Shown here one piece after another: positions 1 to 10,776 of a stretch of 64,000 nt of DNA (positions are counted from its first letter, which is position 1; each line of letters starts with the position of its first letter). A program made the translations under genes and the position numbers. The notes beneath the pieces were generated by a model. The model was not told the origin of the DNA, did not search any database, and was given only the letters and a program-made list of their open reading frames with translations. Source of the DNA: Bolinopsis microptera. Taxonomy: Eukaryota; Ctenophora; Tentaculata; Lobata; Bolinopsidae. The DNA is taken from contig NC_087082.1 in assembly GCF_026151205.1 (NCBI RefSeq), positions 1,438,001-1,502,000 of the forward strand. Reading direction: 5' to 3'.

Positions 1-2
1 AA

Positions 3-1544
3 AGCAACCAAGAGTTGAAGTATTTTCGTAGGAAGTTGATCGGATTGGGAAACTATGGAACACGTGTGTATCTCGGGGAGCTAATTAGATTCAGTCCGAG
101 TAGAACGGTCTGTTCGAAGATAAATGTTGCAGTTAAAGAGATGATTTGCCAGGATCCTGCAAAGATAGTTAATGCAGACAGAGAGGTCCGTGCATTACAA
201 GCACTCCAACATCCAAATGTCATAACTTATCATATGTACTGTACCGAAGGTAGTTTCGTTTATATTGCTTTAGATCTCTGCAGAGGAACTCTAATTGATT
301 GCATCGATGATGACAAGAAAAAAGACATTGATGGGCAACCTTTGTTGCCAAATTCTGACAATTTGCTCGTTAGACTGACTTCAAATCAAACTGACACAGT
401 TATTGTTGAGCAAGATCGTGATTGGATGTTCAAAAAGCACCTATTGCAAGGCATAGCAGCAGGGTTAAGTTATCTTCATGGGGGAAATAGTAGTAATTTT
501 ATTATTATCCATGGCGATCTTACACCCCAGAATGTCCTGATAAAATCAGATGAATCCAATCATTATGGATTAAAAGCAATAATATCTGATTTCGGATTTT
601 GCCGTGAATTAACTCATGGAGAAACAAGTATATCTGCTTCTCAGGCTGCTGTAGGAACAAATGGTTGGATGGCTCGAGAGCAGCTCATGCTAAACGAAAG
701 GATTTCTACTGCTACTGATATCTTTGCATTTGGCTGTATTGCTCATTATGTCCTATCTCCGAACAGAGCAAAGTCTATTATTCATCCTTTTGGAACTAGC
801 GAAAAGAGGAATAAAATGATTGAAAAAGACAAAAGGATATGTTACCTTTACGAAAATGCGCCTAGGAGTTTTATTTTTAAAGGCGACTTGATATTGGCTG
901 ATATCATGATAGGGTTGTGTGTCAAGACAAAACGCACTGTTCGACCCCATGCTGATGAAATCCTTAGCAGCCCATTTTTTTGGGGCTATGACAAAAAGAT
1001 GCTGTTGTTAGAGCAGATTTTTAATGAGTACAAGGATAACATACAGCAAGTTGAGGTAATTAAAGAATTGGAGCAAAAGTGGAACGAGCATCATCCATCA
1101 GAGTTTTCTGTTTCTATTCCAGAGATTTGGAATTACTACAAGAGTTGGAGAAAGAAGCAAAAAAAACCGGATCCAAGCCCGACAAATCTATGTAATTCCC
1201 TGATGAGGTTAATTAGGAATACACGACAGCATTTCACAGATACCATTCAGAAGAATCCTGAATTGAAAAATGTGCTGGGATCTGGGGATGACACTGCTTT
1301 GGGTTTCTACTTTTTTGAAAGAATTCATTTGTTATTCCCTTTTATCTACGTTGGGTTTTACCATCATGCTTTTATAGAGAGCAAGTTTCAAAACATGTAT
1401 GACAATACGAAATTCTTTCTTCGTGCAGTTTCAGTCAGTCATTTGAACAGTAATAATTATAGCATTGACGGCGAGATTGCTAGGATTGAGAATACTGTAG
1501 AGCAATTATGGGTGACATTAAGTAGGTGTAAACAACGTAAATGA
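3..1544 (+). CDS. Kinase-KEN (IRE1/RNase L-core) protein 1, 5' partial
   Basis: The reading frame is open to the window edge, so the N-terminus is missing; no ATG is visible before the glycine-rich loop. Counting from base 15, the kinase-like domain shows GLGNYGTRV (about 10-18), the VAVK lysine (41), HGDLTPQN (166-173) in place of HRDLKPQN, and an intact DFG (192-194). Replacing Arg of HRD and the catalytic-loop Lys (Thr at 170) predicts weak or absent phosphotransfer. After the HPFFW-like end of the C-lobe, the KEN domain carries Arg401, Asn402 and His406, equivalent to the RN-x3-H catalytic set of IRE1 (Asn906/His910 in human), so RNA cleavage may be retained. No transmembrane segment or ankyrin repeat is visible in the part present. 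It is the first of three head-to-tail paralogues. Family assignment is firm; the substrate is unknown. Confidence 0.88.
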   Translation, partial: SNQELKYFRRKLIGLGNYGTRVYLGELIRFSPSRTVCSKINVAVKEMICQDPAKIVNADREVRALQALQHPNVITYHMYCTEGSFVYIALDLCRGTLIDCIDDDKKKDIDGQPLLPNSDNLLVRLTSNQTDTVIVEQDRDWMFKKHLLQGIAAGLSYLHGGNSSNFIIIHGDLTPQNVLIKSDESNHYGLKAIISDFGFCRELTHGETSISASQAAVGTNGWMAREQLMLNERISTATDIFAFGCIAHYVLSPNRAKSIIHPFGTSEKRNKMIEKDKRICYLYENAPRSFIFKGDLILADIMIGLCVKTKRTVRPHADEILSSPFFWGYDKKMLLLEQIFNEYKDNIQQVEVIKELEQKWNEHHPSEFSVSIPEIWNYYKSWRKKQKKPDPSPTNLCNSLMRLIRNTRQHFTDTIQKNPELKNVLGSGDDTALGFYFFERIHLLFPFIYVGFYHHAFIESKFQNMYDNTKFFLRAVSVSHLNSNNYSIDGEIARIENTVEQLWVTLSRCKQRK

Positions 1545-2748
1545 TTGTATTGATATCATGCATGTAGTTATTAGCTATGCAAAAATAATGGCCAAAAACG
1601 TGCTGACGTAATAAGTGATTGCTCCCTAATTAAATTTGATGTTGATTTGATTTTGTGGTTCTATAACATTATGCACTGGCCATTATTTGAGTGGAAGTGT
1701 GGCTCTTATAGTAATACTAGAAAGCCCGTACGGGCCGTGTTTACAGTGAGGAAGGTAATAGTATTCTTTGATAGTCAGTTATTATTGCATCAAAATATCT
1801 CTATGTGCAATATCATGAAAAGCTTTCCTAAATAATATGTAAGTCTTAAGTTTCCGTTTATATAGACATATGCATAGTATCGGTCAAAGTTCTCAGTTCA
1901 TATGTTAGCTGACTTTAAACAGAGAGTCCACATTGACATATTAACCTTCGCTTAGCCTTAGAATAATTTGTTACGTACAAAGTAGTCTTGGTCTGTTCGT
2001 AGCACACGCACACGTTGGCTCTTGACGTCAATGCAATTAGTAATAGTAATGTAGGAGCCATTTTGTTGACACAATATGTGAACACGGGTATCTGCAATTT
2101 TATACTCTATTATTTTTCATATTTGAAGAAAGTGGGTTTTTAAGAAAGGAGTGATGTGTATTGTATATTATGCTCGGGTTCCCAAGACCATTTTTAAGTC
2201 CAAATATTCGTTATAATTTTATGTTTTTATTTCAGAAACTGTAGTGTTAGTTTAAAAGTAAGCATTTGTACCTTTTTATTTTCAATTAGTTATTGTATAT
2301 ATAATAACTAATTGAAAATGAATGATTGTATATGATAATCATATAATTGAGTGATTCAAATTATCAAGCAGTTTCTAACTCTCCTTTTGATTGACTGATC
2401 TAAAGCAGTATTTGACTTGCATTTTTTGGCATTTTGATTTTCGACGATAATGTATTCAAATCTAATCAATTTGTACGATTGAGTTTTAATCCGAATCGTT
2501 ACGAAAATGTTCATTACAATCAGCCTGTCAAATTTGCATGAAGCCTTCAAGATGAGTAGATAATCGTAATTTACGTTTTTCATATCACGAGTGTTATAAT
2601 TGCCCAATGCTTCGATTAAGAAAAATATAACTAAATCGTTAAAGTAACAGAAGCTGTTAGAAACATTGAATGTTACATAAAACAAAACAAAGCTATGTAA
2701 AAAAATATTATGAATTCAAGAGTGATTAGTTATCTGATTATCTTACAG
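1545..2748. other. Spacer between kinase-KEN genes 1 and 2
   Basis: I see no supported coding sequence here. A perfect hairpin with 16-bp arms (2279-2294 and 2303-2318) and an 8-base loop is the only structure noted. The promoter and any 5' non-coding exon of gene 2 should lie in this stretch. Confidence 0.5.
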
Positions 2749-2774
2749 GTTATGGCTTCCACGTTTTAACTATT
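2735..2774 (+). other. 3' splice acceptor and 5-codon upstream ORF before kinase-KEN gene 2
   Basis: A pyrimidine-containing tract ends in cttacag at 2748, followed by GTTATGGCTTCC. The same arrangement (acag, then GTTATGG) precedes gene 3 and there provides its start codon. Here the equivalent ATG at 2752 opens only a five-codon frame ending in TAA at 2767-2769, so translation must start at the next ATG (2775) or the 5' end is spliced differently. Whether the acceptor takes a cis 5' UTR exon or a trans-spliced leader cannot be told from the sequence. Confidence 0.5.
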
Positions 2775-4499
2775 ATGCTAGATGAAGTAGTGGATTTAAA
2801 AGATTTGGATGAGATTGAGAGGAAGCCTAAATATGAAGCTTCAGTTTCTATTAGGGAGCCAACAGTTTTCCAGTCAAGCACTCTATTGAAGCCTCTTGTT
2901 CCCCAGTCTAGCATTGTTGATCAATACCGAAATCAAATCAAGCTACGACATTCTATGAACCTAGAAAAACAAACATTAAAATGTATGGCAAGTGAAAGCA
3001 AAGCAGCAAATGTCACTTTTAAAGATGTTGGAGAAAGAAAATTCCTTAAACTAGATAAGAACGTTCTGCTAGGGAGTGGGAGTAACGGAACTCGTGTTTA
3101 TCTAGGAACATTCCGTCAGAGTGTAACTAATGATGAAACGCTGGTAGCCATCAAAAGGATCCAATATGATACTGAGGCAGAGTATAAAGCAACATACCGA
3201 GAGGTTGCTACTCTGCAGAAACTGAATCATTCCAATGTGATCAAATATTTATTCGCTGACAACAATGATGAATTCAATCTTATGTTTATCGCTCTTGAGT
3301 TATGCAGAGGATCTTTAATCAATATATTTGAACTCCGCAAAGATGTTTTTGAATGTCCCTTTATACTCAAAAATCGAGCTCCTGCTAACGATTGGTGGTT
3401 TAAAAAACATTTGCTTCTTGGAATTGCAAACGGTCTAGATTACATCCATCAACAGGGTCATGTCCATAGAGACCTTAAACCACAAAACATTCTTGTTCAG
3501 GGAGATGACAGCAACATCTTTGGTTACAAAGCAGTAATATGTGACTTTGAGCTCGCCAAAGAAATGGAGGCAGGGAAGTCCAAATTGTCTGTGTCTCAGG
3601 GGATTGTTGGTACCCAGGGTTGGATGGCTAAGGAGGTGCTTGCCGGAGGAGCACAAACTAAAGCTTTAGATGTGTTTGCTTACGGGTGTATAGTACAATT
3701 TGTCCTGGTAGAGAACAGAGATAAGCATGCAATCCATCCATTTGGAGCAGACATCCACCGGGATAATGCCATCATGGAAAGTAAGCGGTCTTCATACATT
3801 AGTACACATATTGCTGATATAAATGGCTCAATTCGTACTACTGGTCAATCTTATTATGTCGGTGAATTACTGCAGGGTAGAAGTGGGCTAGGATATGAAT
3901 ATCTTGGTGATGCAATTATAGCTGATTTACTCGTTAGTGTTTGCATATCAGGGGATAAAACTGTCCGACCTTCAGCTCCTGAACTGTTACTCCATCCATT
4001 CTTCTGGTCGTATGAGAAGAGAATTCAGAGCAATGAAATGATGTTTAATTTGTATAAACACGACTTTCAAAGACACGACATAGTGTCGTTGATGGAGAAG
4101 AATTGGAGAATCCTCAACACTTATACCTATTCCTCATTAATACCTGATGCATGGGAATATTATGTTTCTCATAGAAAAGCAACTAAAGGAAAGGTACCTT
4201 CTTCAAGACTGAGTAGTTCTCTCTTCAACTGTTTGATGAGGCTGATTCGAAACCTTCAGCAGCATTACGAAGAAGCAATTGCTCTGTCACCTGAACTTGA
4301 AGTTGCTTTAGATGGGAACTCAGAGTCTCTGGGTAAATATTTTTTCGAAGGAGTGCCCCTGGCATTTCCAGTAATATACATTTACTTGTTTCAATACCAA
4401 TGCAATTCTCCGGAGAAAACTATTGAAGTAAAACGGAAGATCTATCAGCAGCAACTCTCCACTCTTATGAATCTCAAGAGCAATCATCGTGCATTGTAA
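2775..4499 (+). CDS. Kinase-KEN (IRE1/RNase L-core) protein 2
   Basis: Intronless 574-residue frame. Residues 1-90 are a hydrophilic leader without signal peptide or membrane segment. The kinase-like domain follows: GSGSNGTRV (about 100-108), VAIK lysine 127, HRDLKPQN (231-238, Lys235), then DFE (257-259) instead of DFG. The metal-binding Asp is kept but the Gly is lost; human RNase L similarly has DFD. The C-lobe ends HPFFWSYEKR, as in IRE1/RNase L. The KEN domain has Arg492, Asn493 and His497, and a conserved LGKYFFE segment. By family knowledge, nucleotide-bound back-to-back dimers would activate the ribonuclease; the ligand and RNA target are unknown. Start chosen as the first ATG after the splice acceptor that keeps the frame open. 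A polyadenylation signal AATAAA lies at 4642. Likely cytosolic. Confidence 0.9.
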   Translation: MLDEVVDLKDLDEIERKPKYEASVSIREPTVFQSSTLLKPLVPQSSIVDQYRNQIKLRHSMNLEKQTLKCMASESKAANVTFKDVGERKFLKLDKNVLLGSGSNGTRVYLGTFRQSVTNDETLVAIKRIQYDTEAEYKATYREVATLQKLNHSNVIKYLFADNNDEFNLMFIALELCRGSLINIFELRKDVFECPFILKNRAPANDWWFKKHLLLGIANGLDYIHQQGHVHRDLKPQNILVQGDDSNIFGYKAVICDFELAKEMEAGKSKLSVSQGIVGTQGWMAKEVLAGGAQTKALDVFAYGCIVQFVLVENRDKHAIHPFGADIHRDNAIMESKRSSYISTHIADINGSIRTTGQSYYVGELLQGRSGLGYEYLGDAIIADLLVSVCISGDKTVRPSAPELLLHPFFWSYEKRIQSNEMMFNLYKHDFQRHDIVSLMEKNWRILNTYTYSSLIPDAWEYYVSHRKATKGKVPSSRLSSSLFNCLMRLIRNLQQHYEEAIALSPELEVALDGNSESLGKYFFEGVPLAFPVIYIYLFQYQCNSPEKTIEVKRKIYQQQLSTLMNLKSNHRAL

Positions 4500-5184
4500 A
4501 CTTGAGTGGGACATAATTTTAGCAGTAGATACTTTTAAGAAGGGCATTTATAATTCATTTATTCAACGTTATTAATTTCGGTGTATCATTATTAGTTTAG
4601 ATATCATCTGATATTGGCTTACAAATATAATTTTATCAACAAATAAATAATTACAGAGAACCAACCAGTTTTTTTGTTTATTGTCGTTGTTGGGTTTTTA
4701 AATGTGACTTTTTCTTCAATTATTTCAGATTATTTATTCGATGGATTGTTCAATTGTCAAACTTTATCAGTGTTGTATTTCGTTGATTGATAAATAAATG
4801 AATGTATGAGTAATATCTATCTGCTTTTTCTGAAAAAGAAGTTAAAAGAAGAAGTCATAGAGCTTTTTGAGTTTAGAATTAGGTACTATTTTTTTACTAA
4901 TAAAGAAGTAAAGAGCTATTTCGTCTTGTCTTTGTCATTTTGTCGTGTTATTTAAATAGCCATGTTTCTTCTTTATGATTATCGGGAATTTATATTATTT
5001 TTCATAGTTAATGACTTGGCATTAGACACGGTGTTTTATTATACTAAAGTCAAGGATTAATTCTTTTAACCATTTTATTCTTTTATTGTATTAATTTTTT
5101 ATTTAAGTTCTTTCAAACTATTTATTTATCTAAATATCTATTACATTGTTCAAAAATTTTGGATTTTATCGAAAAATGGTTGTA
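4500..5184. other. 3' flank of gene 2, AT-rich spacer
   Basis: AT-rich, with AATAAA at 4642 and overlapping AATAAA-type signals near 4790 that could end the gene 2 transcript. No coding sequence or structured repeat is supported. Confidence 0.5.
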
Positions 5185-5860
5185 CAGCAGGGTGTCAGAA
5201 TTATTGGCGTGTTTGAAATTTTATGTGTATTTTATGATGAAATCAATATTTTTCGACGGGTCTTTACTTTACTTCTGAATATCGAAATTACAAAATTCAA
5301 AAACTGGTCTGTAGACAATCGTCTGAACTTTTTCTTAAATTCAGAATTTTGTGTTGATGTACCTCAAAACCCATAATTTAGGCCGTTATTTAAAGGGTCG
5401 ATTCCATACTTGGTTAGATTTACGAAGGAGTAAGGGATTTATGTGTAATTTTTTTGGTGAATTTTTTCTGAAATTATTCTTTAGACTAAAGTGCACAGCT
5501 CTTCAGGCGATAGCGAAACATATAGAAAACTATAAATTTTATAAAAGCTCTCTTTCTCCTCTAACTGACGCAATAAAATATAGTCAGGCGGACTCATCCC
5601 GGAATTCAGGGGAAGCAGCCGAAGGCTTCAAGTCCAATAATCCAATTTTTTTTTTTTTCGTCGTAATTATCGACGAAATTTAACTTCTTTCGGACTTTAT
5701 TTTTAGACTGAACTGTAGTATGAAGGATTATCTCTCGAATGATTAAGACTCCATAGGAAACTGACCCTCAGAAGTCAAGTAATTATCGTTTTTAAAAGCT
5801 TGGGTAAGCTAAAATTTTAAGCAAAATTGTCTGCGTGCCAATAATTATGACACCCTGCTG
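5185..5860. mobile_element. Tc1/mariner-like non-autonomous element
   Basis: Terminal inverted repeats of about 25 bp begin CAGCAGGGTGTCA at 5185 and end with the reverse complement at 5860. Both sides are flanked by the dinucleotide TA (5183-5184, 5861-5862), the target-site duplication of Tc1/mariner transposons. The 676-bp interior has no recognisable transposase, so this is a MITE-type derivative. Short frames inside it do not resemble any family I know. Confidence 0.7.
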
Positions 5861-5862
5861 TA

Positions 5863-6940
5863 TCATTACTGTACTATATTTATAGATTTCACCCATGAGA
5901 CTTCTTGGTTAATCAGATGTTTTAAAGTTTTACTGACTGAACAATTGTCTTTTCTTCCTAGCATTTCATAAAATAATCTTCAATCCTCAATTAAATATCG
6001 ACCCGAGAGTTATTCAGTACATTTACATTGAAAGTAGCTTGAAAATGATCATTGTATGTCCCATGATGCGAATGGCTCATAATCATTAGCCCGACCTCCG
6101 AGACGGGGTATCCGAGAGGACCCTGGTCGTGACCAGCTCTGCACCAAAAGGTGTATTCTGGCGCCTGAAATCTTGGACCGTAGTCTGCGTACGGGGTAGA
6201 CTGCCACGGACGATTATGTTACATGGGCCGCTCACTGCATTCTGATTTTAGCCAGACCTCAGCAGGTGGTTTGTCTCCACTCTTGTTTCTTTTTTCTTGT
6301 CCCCCTGCATCCTGTCCTTCCCCTTTGCTTCCCCCTCTTTCAGTCTTCATTTTCAGCATCAGCCTCATCAGTTTTAGTATTCAGAGCCACTTGCTCCTAC
6401 AACCGTACCTTACTGGCTCACTGCATTTGGCCCAAACGGCATTTTAATTTTCCGTTTTTTAACTTGCTTACTGTGCATTTCACTTTTTTGCCCTAGCGAC
6501 TAGCGCGCGTTCGTGTTCCCGAGCCTGTCCCCTTATTCTCTCAGAACACCTCGGGTACACTTGTTCGTCCAAGTACCTAGTGGTAGACACGGGTAGACAC
6601 TTTGACAGTCATCACACTGTTATGGATTTGGCACAGTTGACATGAATACTTTTTCTTATCAGTCATTATCATGTCACCCATCACAACATTTTGAACTTCG
6701 ATAGTACCTCACGTGAATTTATCGACAGTTAACTCTCTTTCACTACGACATACTTAACTTTGTCACACAGTATCACATTTTCATTAGACACCTACATTTT
6801 GAGAATCATTTAATTTTCGAATGGAATTTTACCGAATTAAACCGAGTGTGTGTGTTTGAGCGATTTGTACAACATTTCTGTAATGTTTCAAATTATATTC
6901 AAATGTTCTAATCATAATCAATAATGTTTATTTACGATTT
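5863..6940. other. Spacer with a GC-richer segment of probable transposon origin
   Basis: Bases about 6080-6620 are markedly richer in G+C than their surroundings, with a pyrimidine-rich stretch (6270-6360). The composition resembles the 5' untranslated part of a retroelement, but no domain confirms that. The remainder to 6940 is AT-rich without visible features. Confidence 0.3.
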
Positions 6941-6956
6941 CTATCCACAGGTTATG
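6941..6956 (+). other. 3' splice acceptor at the start codon of kinase-KEN gene 3
   Basis: The sequence ctatccacag ends at 6950 and is followed by GTT ATG G, placing a good acceptor three bases before the ATG at 6954. Gene 2 has the matching acag-GTTATGG context. This supports starting gene 3 at 6954 and not at the upstream in-frame ATG at 6924, which would lie in the intron. Confidence 0.55.
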
Positions 6957-8666
6957 GTCTCCACAATGACTCCTGGAGATGCTCTGAACCTACAGAAGCA
7001 AATTGCTAAATGGATTGGTACTGGACCGAATGCAACTGACGTGAACTTCAAAGACGTTGGTGAGGACAAACGCCTTATGTTTGATAAAGGAAACCTTTTA
7101 GGAACTGGAAGTATCGGAACTCTTGTTCATCTGGGAACCTTTCACCAACCACTTACAAATGAGCATCAGTTGGTGGCAATAAAACAAGCAACCGACGTGA
7201 ACTTCAAAGACGTTGGTGAGGACAAACGCCTTATGTTTGATAAAGGAAAACTTTTAGGAACTGGAAGTAACGGAACTCGTGTTCATCTGGGAACCTTTCG
7301 CCAACCACTTACAAATGAGCATCAGTTGGTGGCAATAAAACAAGTTATAAACAACAGTAATGATGAATATAAAAAGAACTATCGTGAGGTTGAGAATCTC
7401 CAGCAATTGAATCATCCCAATGTTGTACGATATTTTTATGCTGATAAGTGTGAAGATTATGACATTATGTTTATTGCGCTTGAACTTTGCAGAGGTTCTC
7501 TAGTGGACATGTTTGTCCACAAACATGATGTCTTCAAAAGGCGATTCACTCCTAAGAATCAGGTAACTTGTGACGATTGGGGCTTCAAGAAAAATCTCTT
7601 GTTCGGTATAGCTTGTGGTCTTCGTTATATTCACAGTCAAAGCTATCTACATAGGGATCTTAAACCTCAGAATATACTTGTACGTGATGATAGTGATAAC
7701 CGTTATGGATACAAAGCTGTTATCGGTGACTTAGAGCTTACAAGGAAGATGAAAGATGGGAAAGATAAATTGTCTGTGTCACAAGCTGCTGTTGGCACTC
7801 ATGGTTGGATGGCCAGAGAGGTCCTTAATGGGTCAATGAAGTTGACTCCAGCCATTGACGTGTTTGCATATGGATGTATTGTACATTATGTGCTGTCTGA
7901 GAGACGAAATAAGCAGCAATCCCATCCATTTGGATCTGATGAGCACAGAAACAGTTTTATAAAGAAAGCACAAAGATACTCGTATATAAGCTCGACTTTA
8001 AACCGGCCACATGACGACATATTCTATTCTTCTCCACGTTACGATTACCTGGGAGACTCCATATTGGCTGACATGCTTGTTGACACCTGCATAAGTGGTG
8101 TTATCAGTTTACGTCCTAACACAACTGAGATATTGAAACACCCGTTTTTTTGGTCATATAGTGAGAGAATGAAGTGTAATGAACAATTTTTCAACACTTT
8201 CAAAGATCGATATCAAAGCGAAAGAATGATTTCATCCATGGAAAATATATGGAGCAGCTTGGAGAGTTTTGCACATGGGTGTCCTATCCCTGAGGTTATG
8301 GAATATGATGAATTGTACAGAGAAAGATTGAAAAGAAACAGACTCTTTAATCGGGTGAGGCTCCCTCAATCGTCTGTACCAGACATTTTTAACTATTTGA
8401 TGCGACTCATCCGGAATTTGCAGCAGCACTACCACGATGCTGTTAAACTTCATCCACCTCTGAGTTTCTGTCTTGCTCCTGGAGATGATGAGACATTGGG
8501 CCGATATTTCTTTGAGAGAGTTCCTATGTTATTTCCAGTTATTTACATGTTTAACAGATTGTATGAAGATAGTAGCGACGGCAAGTATTCACCCAGAGAA
8601 TTAAAAGTTCACAAATTACTCAAAAATACCCTGAAACACCTGCACACCAATCATCCAGCACTTTGA
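6954..8666 (+). CDS. Kinase-KEN (IRE1/RNase L-core) protein 3 with duplicated glycine-rich loop
   Basis: 570 residues from the ATG beside the splice acceptor. The N-lobe start is duplicated in frame: two 52-residue blocks carry GTGSIGTLV (about 50-58) with Lys77, then GTGSNGTRV (about 102-110) with Lys129. The second copy matches the paralogues and joins the rest of the domain. The catalytic loop is intact (HRDLKPQN, 233-240), but the DFG position reads DLE (259-261), so kinase activity is doubtful. The C-lobe ends HPFFWSYSER; the KEN domain has Arg487, Asn488, His492 and LGRYFFE. There is no membrane segment or ankyrin repeat. It is closest to gene 2 in leader and N-lobe wording (both have VNFKDVGE/VTFKDVGE before the loop). 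Likely role: nucleotide-sensing, dimerising ribonuclease with a scaffold kinase; target unknown. Confidence 0.9.
   Translation: MVSTMTPGDALNLQKQIAKWIGTGPNATDVNFKDVGEDKRLMFDKGNLLGTGSIGTLVHLGTFHQPLTNEHQLVAIKQATDVNFKDVGEDKRLMFDKGKLLGTGSNGTRVHLGTFRQPLTNEHQLVAIKQVINNSNDEYKKNYREVENLQQLNHPNVVRYFYADKCEDYDIMFIALELCRGSLVDMFVHKHDVFKRRFTPKNQVTCDDWGFKKNLLFGIACGLRYIHSQSYLHRDLKPQNILVRDDSDNRYGYKAVIGDLELTRKMKDGKDKLSVSQAAVGTHGWMAREVLNGSMKLTPAIDVFAYGCIVHYVLSERRNKQQSHPFGSDEHRNSFIKKAQRYSYISSTLNRPHDDIFYSSPRYDYLGDSILADMLVDTCISGVISLRPNTTEILKHPFFWSYSERMKCNEQFFNTFKDRYQSERMISSMENIWSSLESFAHGCPIPEVMEYDELYRERLKRNRLFNRVRLPQSSVPDIFNYLMRLIRNLQQHYHDAVKLHPPLSFCLAPGDDETLGRYFFERVPMLFPVIYMFNRLYEDSSDGKYSPRELKVHKLLKNTLKHLHTNHPAL
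7032..7343 (+). repeat. In-frame 156-bp tandem duplication inside gene 3
   Basis: Two adjacent 156-bp copies (7032-7187, 7188-7343) differ at five bases. Four of the five change the amino acid (Asn/Lys, Ile/Asn, Leu/Arg, His/Arg), two of them inside the glycine-rich loop of the first copy. The event is recent and keeps the frame. Confidence 0.9.
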
Positions 8667-9090
8667 AGATATTTAGGATTTAACGTTTGAATTGGCGAAG
8701 GTTGTTGAAGGTTTCGAAACTGACCGGAACCGACCGGATATTTGGCTATGTAGTAGTACGTTGCTCACTTCTTGTAGTCAAGGTTTCATTCGAGGGGGAA
8801 CATTTTAATCAAAACAATTACTTCGCCGTACAAAAAGGAATATTACGGCCAAAAAAATACTTTTGGGCATTCTGTTCCATCAAAAAGTACCTGCACCCCC
8901 CTCCCGCCTCATTCGATAATTTAAAATGAAGTATCAAATTAAATGTACGGCAAACGAATTGTCTTGATTAAAATCTTTCTTTAATTAGGTTCTGTAATTA
9001 AGTTCTGTTTTAAGGTTGAACCGTAATTGGGTTAATTATGATTATTTTAAACATATTTAACTGCTTTCTTTGACAAGTGCCCTTCTTGAT
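8667..9090. other. 3' flank of gene 3
   Basis: No gene or repeat that I can support. Gene 3 ends the upstream kinase-KEN run; LINE-derived sequence begins near 9090. Confidence 0.4.
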
Positions 9091-10590
9091 CCTAGGCAGC
9101 AATGCTTTCTAGAGTGCAAGTCACGCACAACCAATATTTGTGAGTCTGGCATTGTCTCTGAATGAAAACATTATCAATCATGTTGTGTATTTGATTTTGC
9201 TAGGGCATTCGGTTCTATAAATCACGATATCCTTCTTCATAAGCTGAAGACCTTATATTATAACGTTGATGGTACACTTCTCAAAATGAGATGTCATCCA
9301 CCCTTTCTGTTAATTCTGGTTTCCCCCAGGGCTCCATTCTTGGTTCCTTACTCTTTTTATTATTTATCAATGATATTCCCCTTGGCCTTTCGGATTATAC
9401 TGACTAGCAGGAACCCGTATAACCCTAAAATGGTGTCAAGACTCAAGAGACTAAAATAATTATTATCTATTTAATTCGCGTTTTTGTCCAAATTTGGGGC
9501 TTTAAAACTTCTATTTCTTGGCCAATTTTTTATTTTTCCATGCTGATTTGGAGGCCATTAAAGCATTACGGTTTTTGCCGAAAGTAGCGTTAAAGTTGAT
9601 GAGTTGATGCCGTGGTGTCAGTAAAATGGCACGGATAAACATATATCGTCTCGCTTTATATATAGTAAGATATTGTTTTGTATGCCGATGATACAAAGAT
9701 CTAGCGTAAAATACGTTCATCTTCTGATAATGCTAATTTGCAAAAGGATATAGACTATCTTTCTGATTGGGCACTAAGAAATAAGATGCGATTCCATCCA
9801 GTAAAATGTAAAGTACTTGTTATTTCAAGGAAACCATCCTTATCTACTCCAATTGCATATAACCTTGATGGCTCTCCCCTTTTGTATGTAGGGCTAGAAA
9901 AAGATCTTGGAGTCGATATTACTCCTAAGCTAAGTTGGAATAGTCAATGCGACAGAATTTATACTAAGGCCTGCCAACAACTTGGTATGGCCAGAAGAAA
10001 TGACCATATTGTCATTGATCATAAACGTTGCCGGGTCCTTTACCTTTTCCTTGTTCGTAGCCAATTCGAAAATTGCTCCATAATCTGGCGCCCTTGTAAT
10101 AAATCACTTAGTGATAAATTATAAAGTCTCCAAAAGAGAGCTATTAAACGGATTCTATTTGAAGAGGGCCGCAGTTATCAACCTGAGAAATATGTCAAAA
10201 AGTGCAAGCTTGTCGACAAACTTTATCTCAAAAGTTTGACTTAAATGATCTTTTTTTTTTCCACAAAGTTTTAAACAATTTAATTCCTGTGTCACTGCCT
10301 CGCTATCTCTCCTTATATCAAGGCACTTCTCGACTAAGACGTTGCCACCTCGACAGTACTAGTATGTCTATTGTGTTATAAATTTACCTAAGTTAAGTCA
10401 GAATTCACACACCACCTGTACCTTAAATAGTCCACTAGTAGCAAAATCATTTTTCTACAGAACCCATATACTTTGGAATGGACTCCCTTTACAAGTTTAC
10501 AGATAAGACACATTGTGTCTACTAGTCTTTTTAAATCTGGGATCACTAAGCATATTCTATGGAAATGTCTATTGGATAGTGAATAGAACA
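9090..10590 (+). pseudogene. LINE reverse transcriptase remnant (CR1/L2/Jockey-like)
   Basis: Broken reading frames give successive reverse-transcriptase pieces: an FGSINHDILLHKL block near 9205, the SGFPQGSILGSLLFLLFINDI block near 9310-9390, YADDT near 9678 and the thumb region to 10124 (DIDYLSDWALRNKMRFHPVK). Further downstream a WNGLPL-like C-terminal block lies near 10470. Stops, frameshifts and an insertion before YADD show it is dead. The wording fits non-LTR elements of the CR1/L2/Jockey group without an RNase H domain; the exact clade is not resolved. The 5' part is missing. Confidence 0.8.
9406..9675. mobile_element. Insertion splitting the LINE before its YADD motif
   Basis: About 270 bases of AT-rich sequence interrupt the reverse transcriptase between its SDYTD and YADD segments, which are only a few residues apart in intact LINEs. 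Clear terminal repeats are not visible, so the type of insert is unknown. Confidence 0.45.
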
Positions 10591-10729
10591 GTCTAGCCTA
10601 ATCTCCTTGCTCCCCATATTTGTCTTCTATCTACCTTTTCCTTTATAATACTTCCAACATCATAACACTCTTCCCCCACACACCTTCTCACAAATTTTTT
10701 AAAATTAGAATCGGAATCTAGGATCTAAT

Positions 10730-10741
10730 TTAAGGCCACAA

Positions 10742-10776
<35 letters not shown>

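Noticed and set aside
5146-5683. Two overlapping frames inside the Tc1/mariner-like element as a possible transposase
   Set aside because: No DDE or helix-turn-helix motif is visible; the element looks non-autonomous.
6223-6496. Two overlapping plus-strand frames rich in Ser, Phe and Pro
   Set aside because: Pyrimidine-rich DNA gives these residues by composition; no domain and no splice context.
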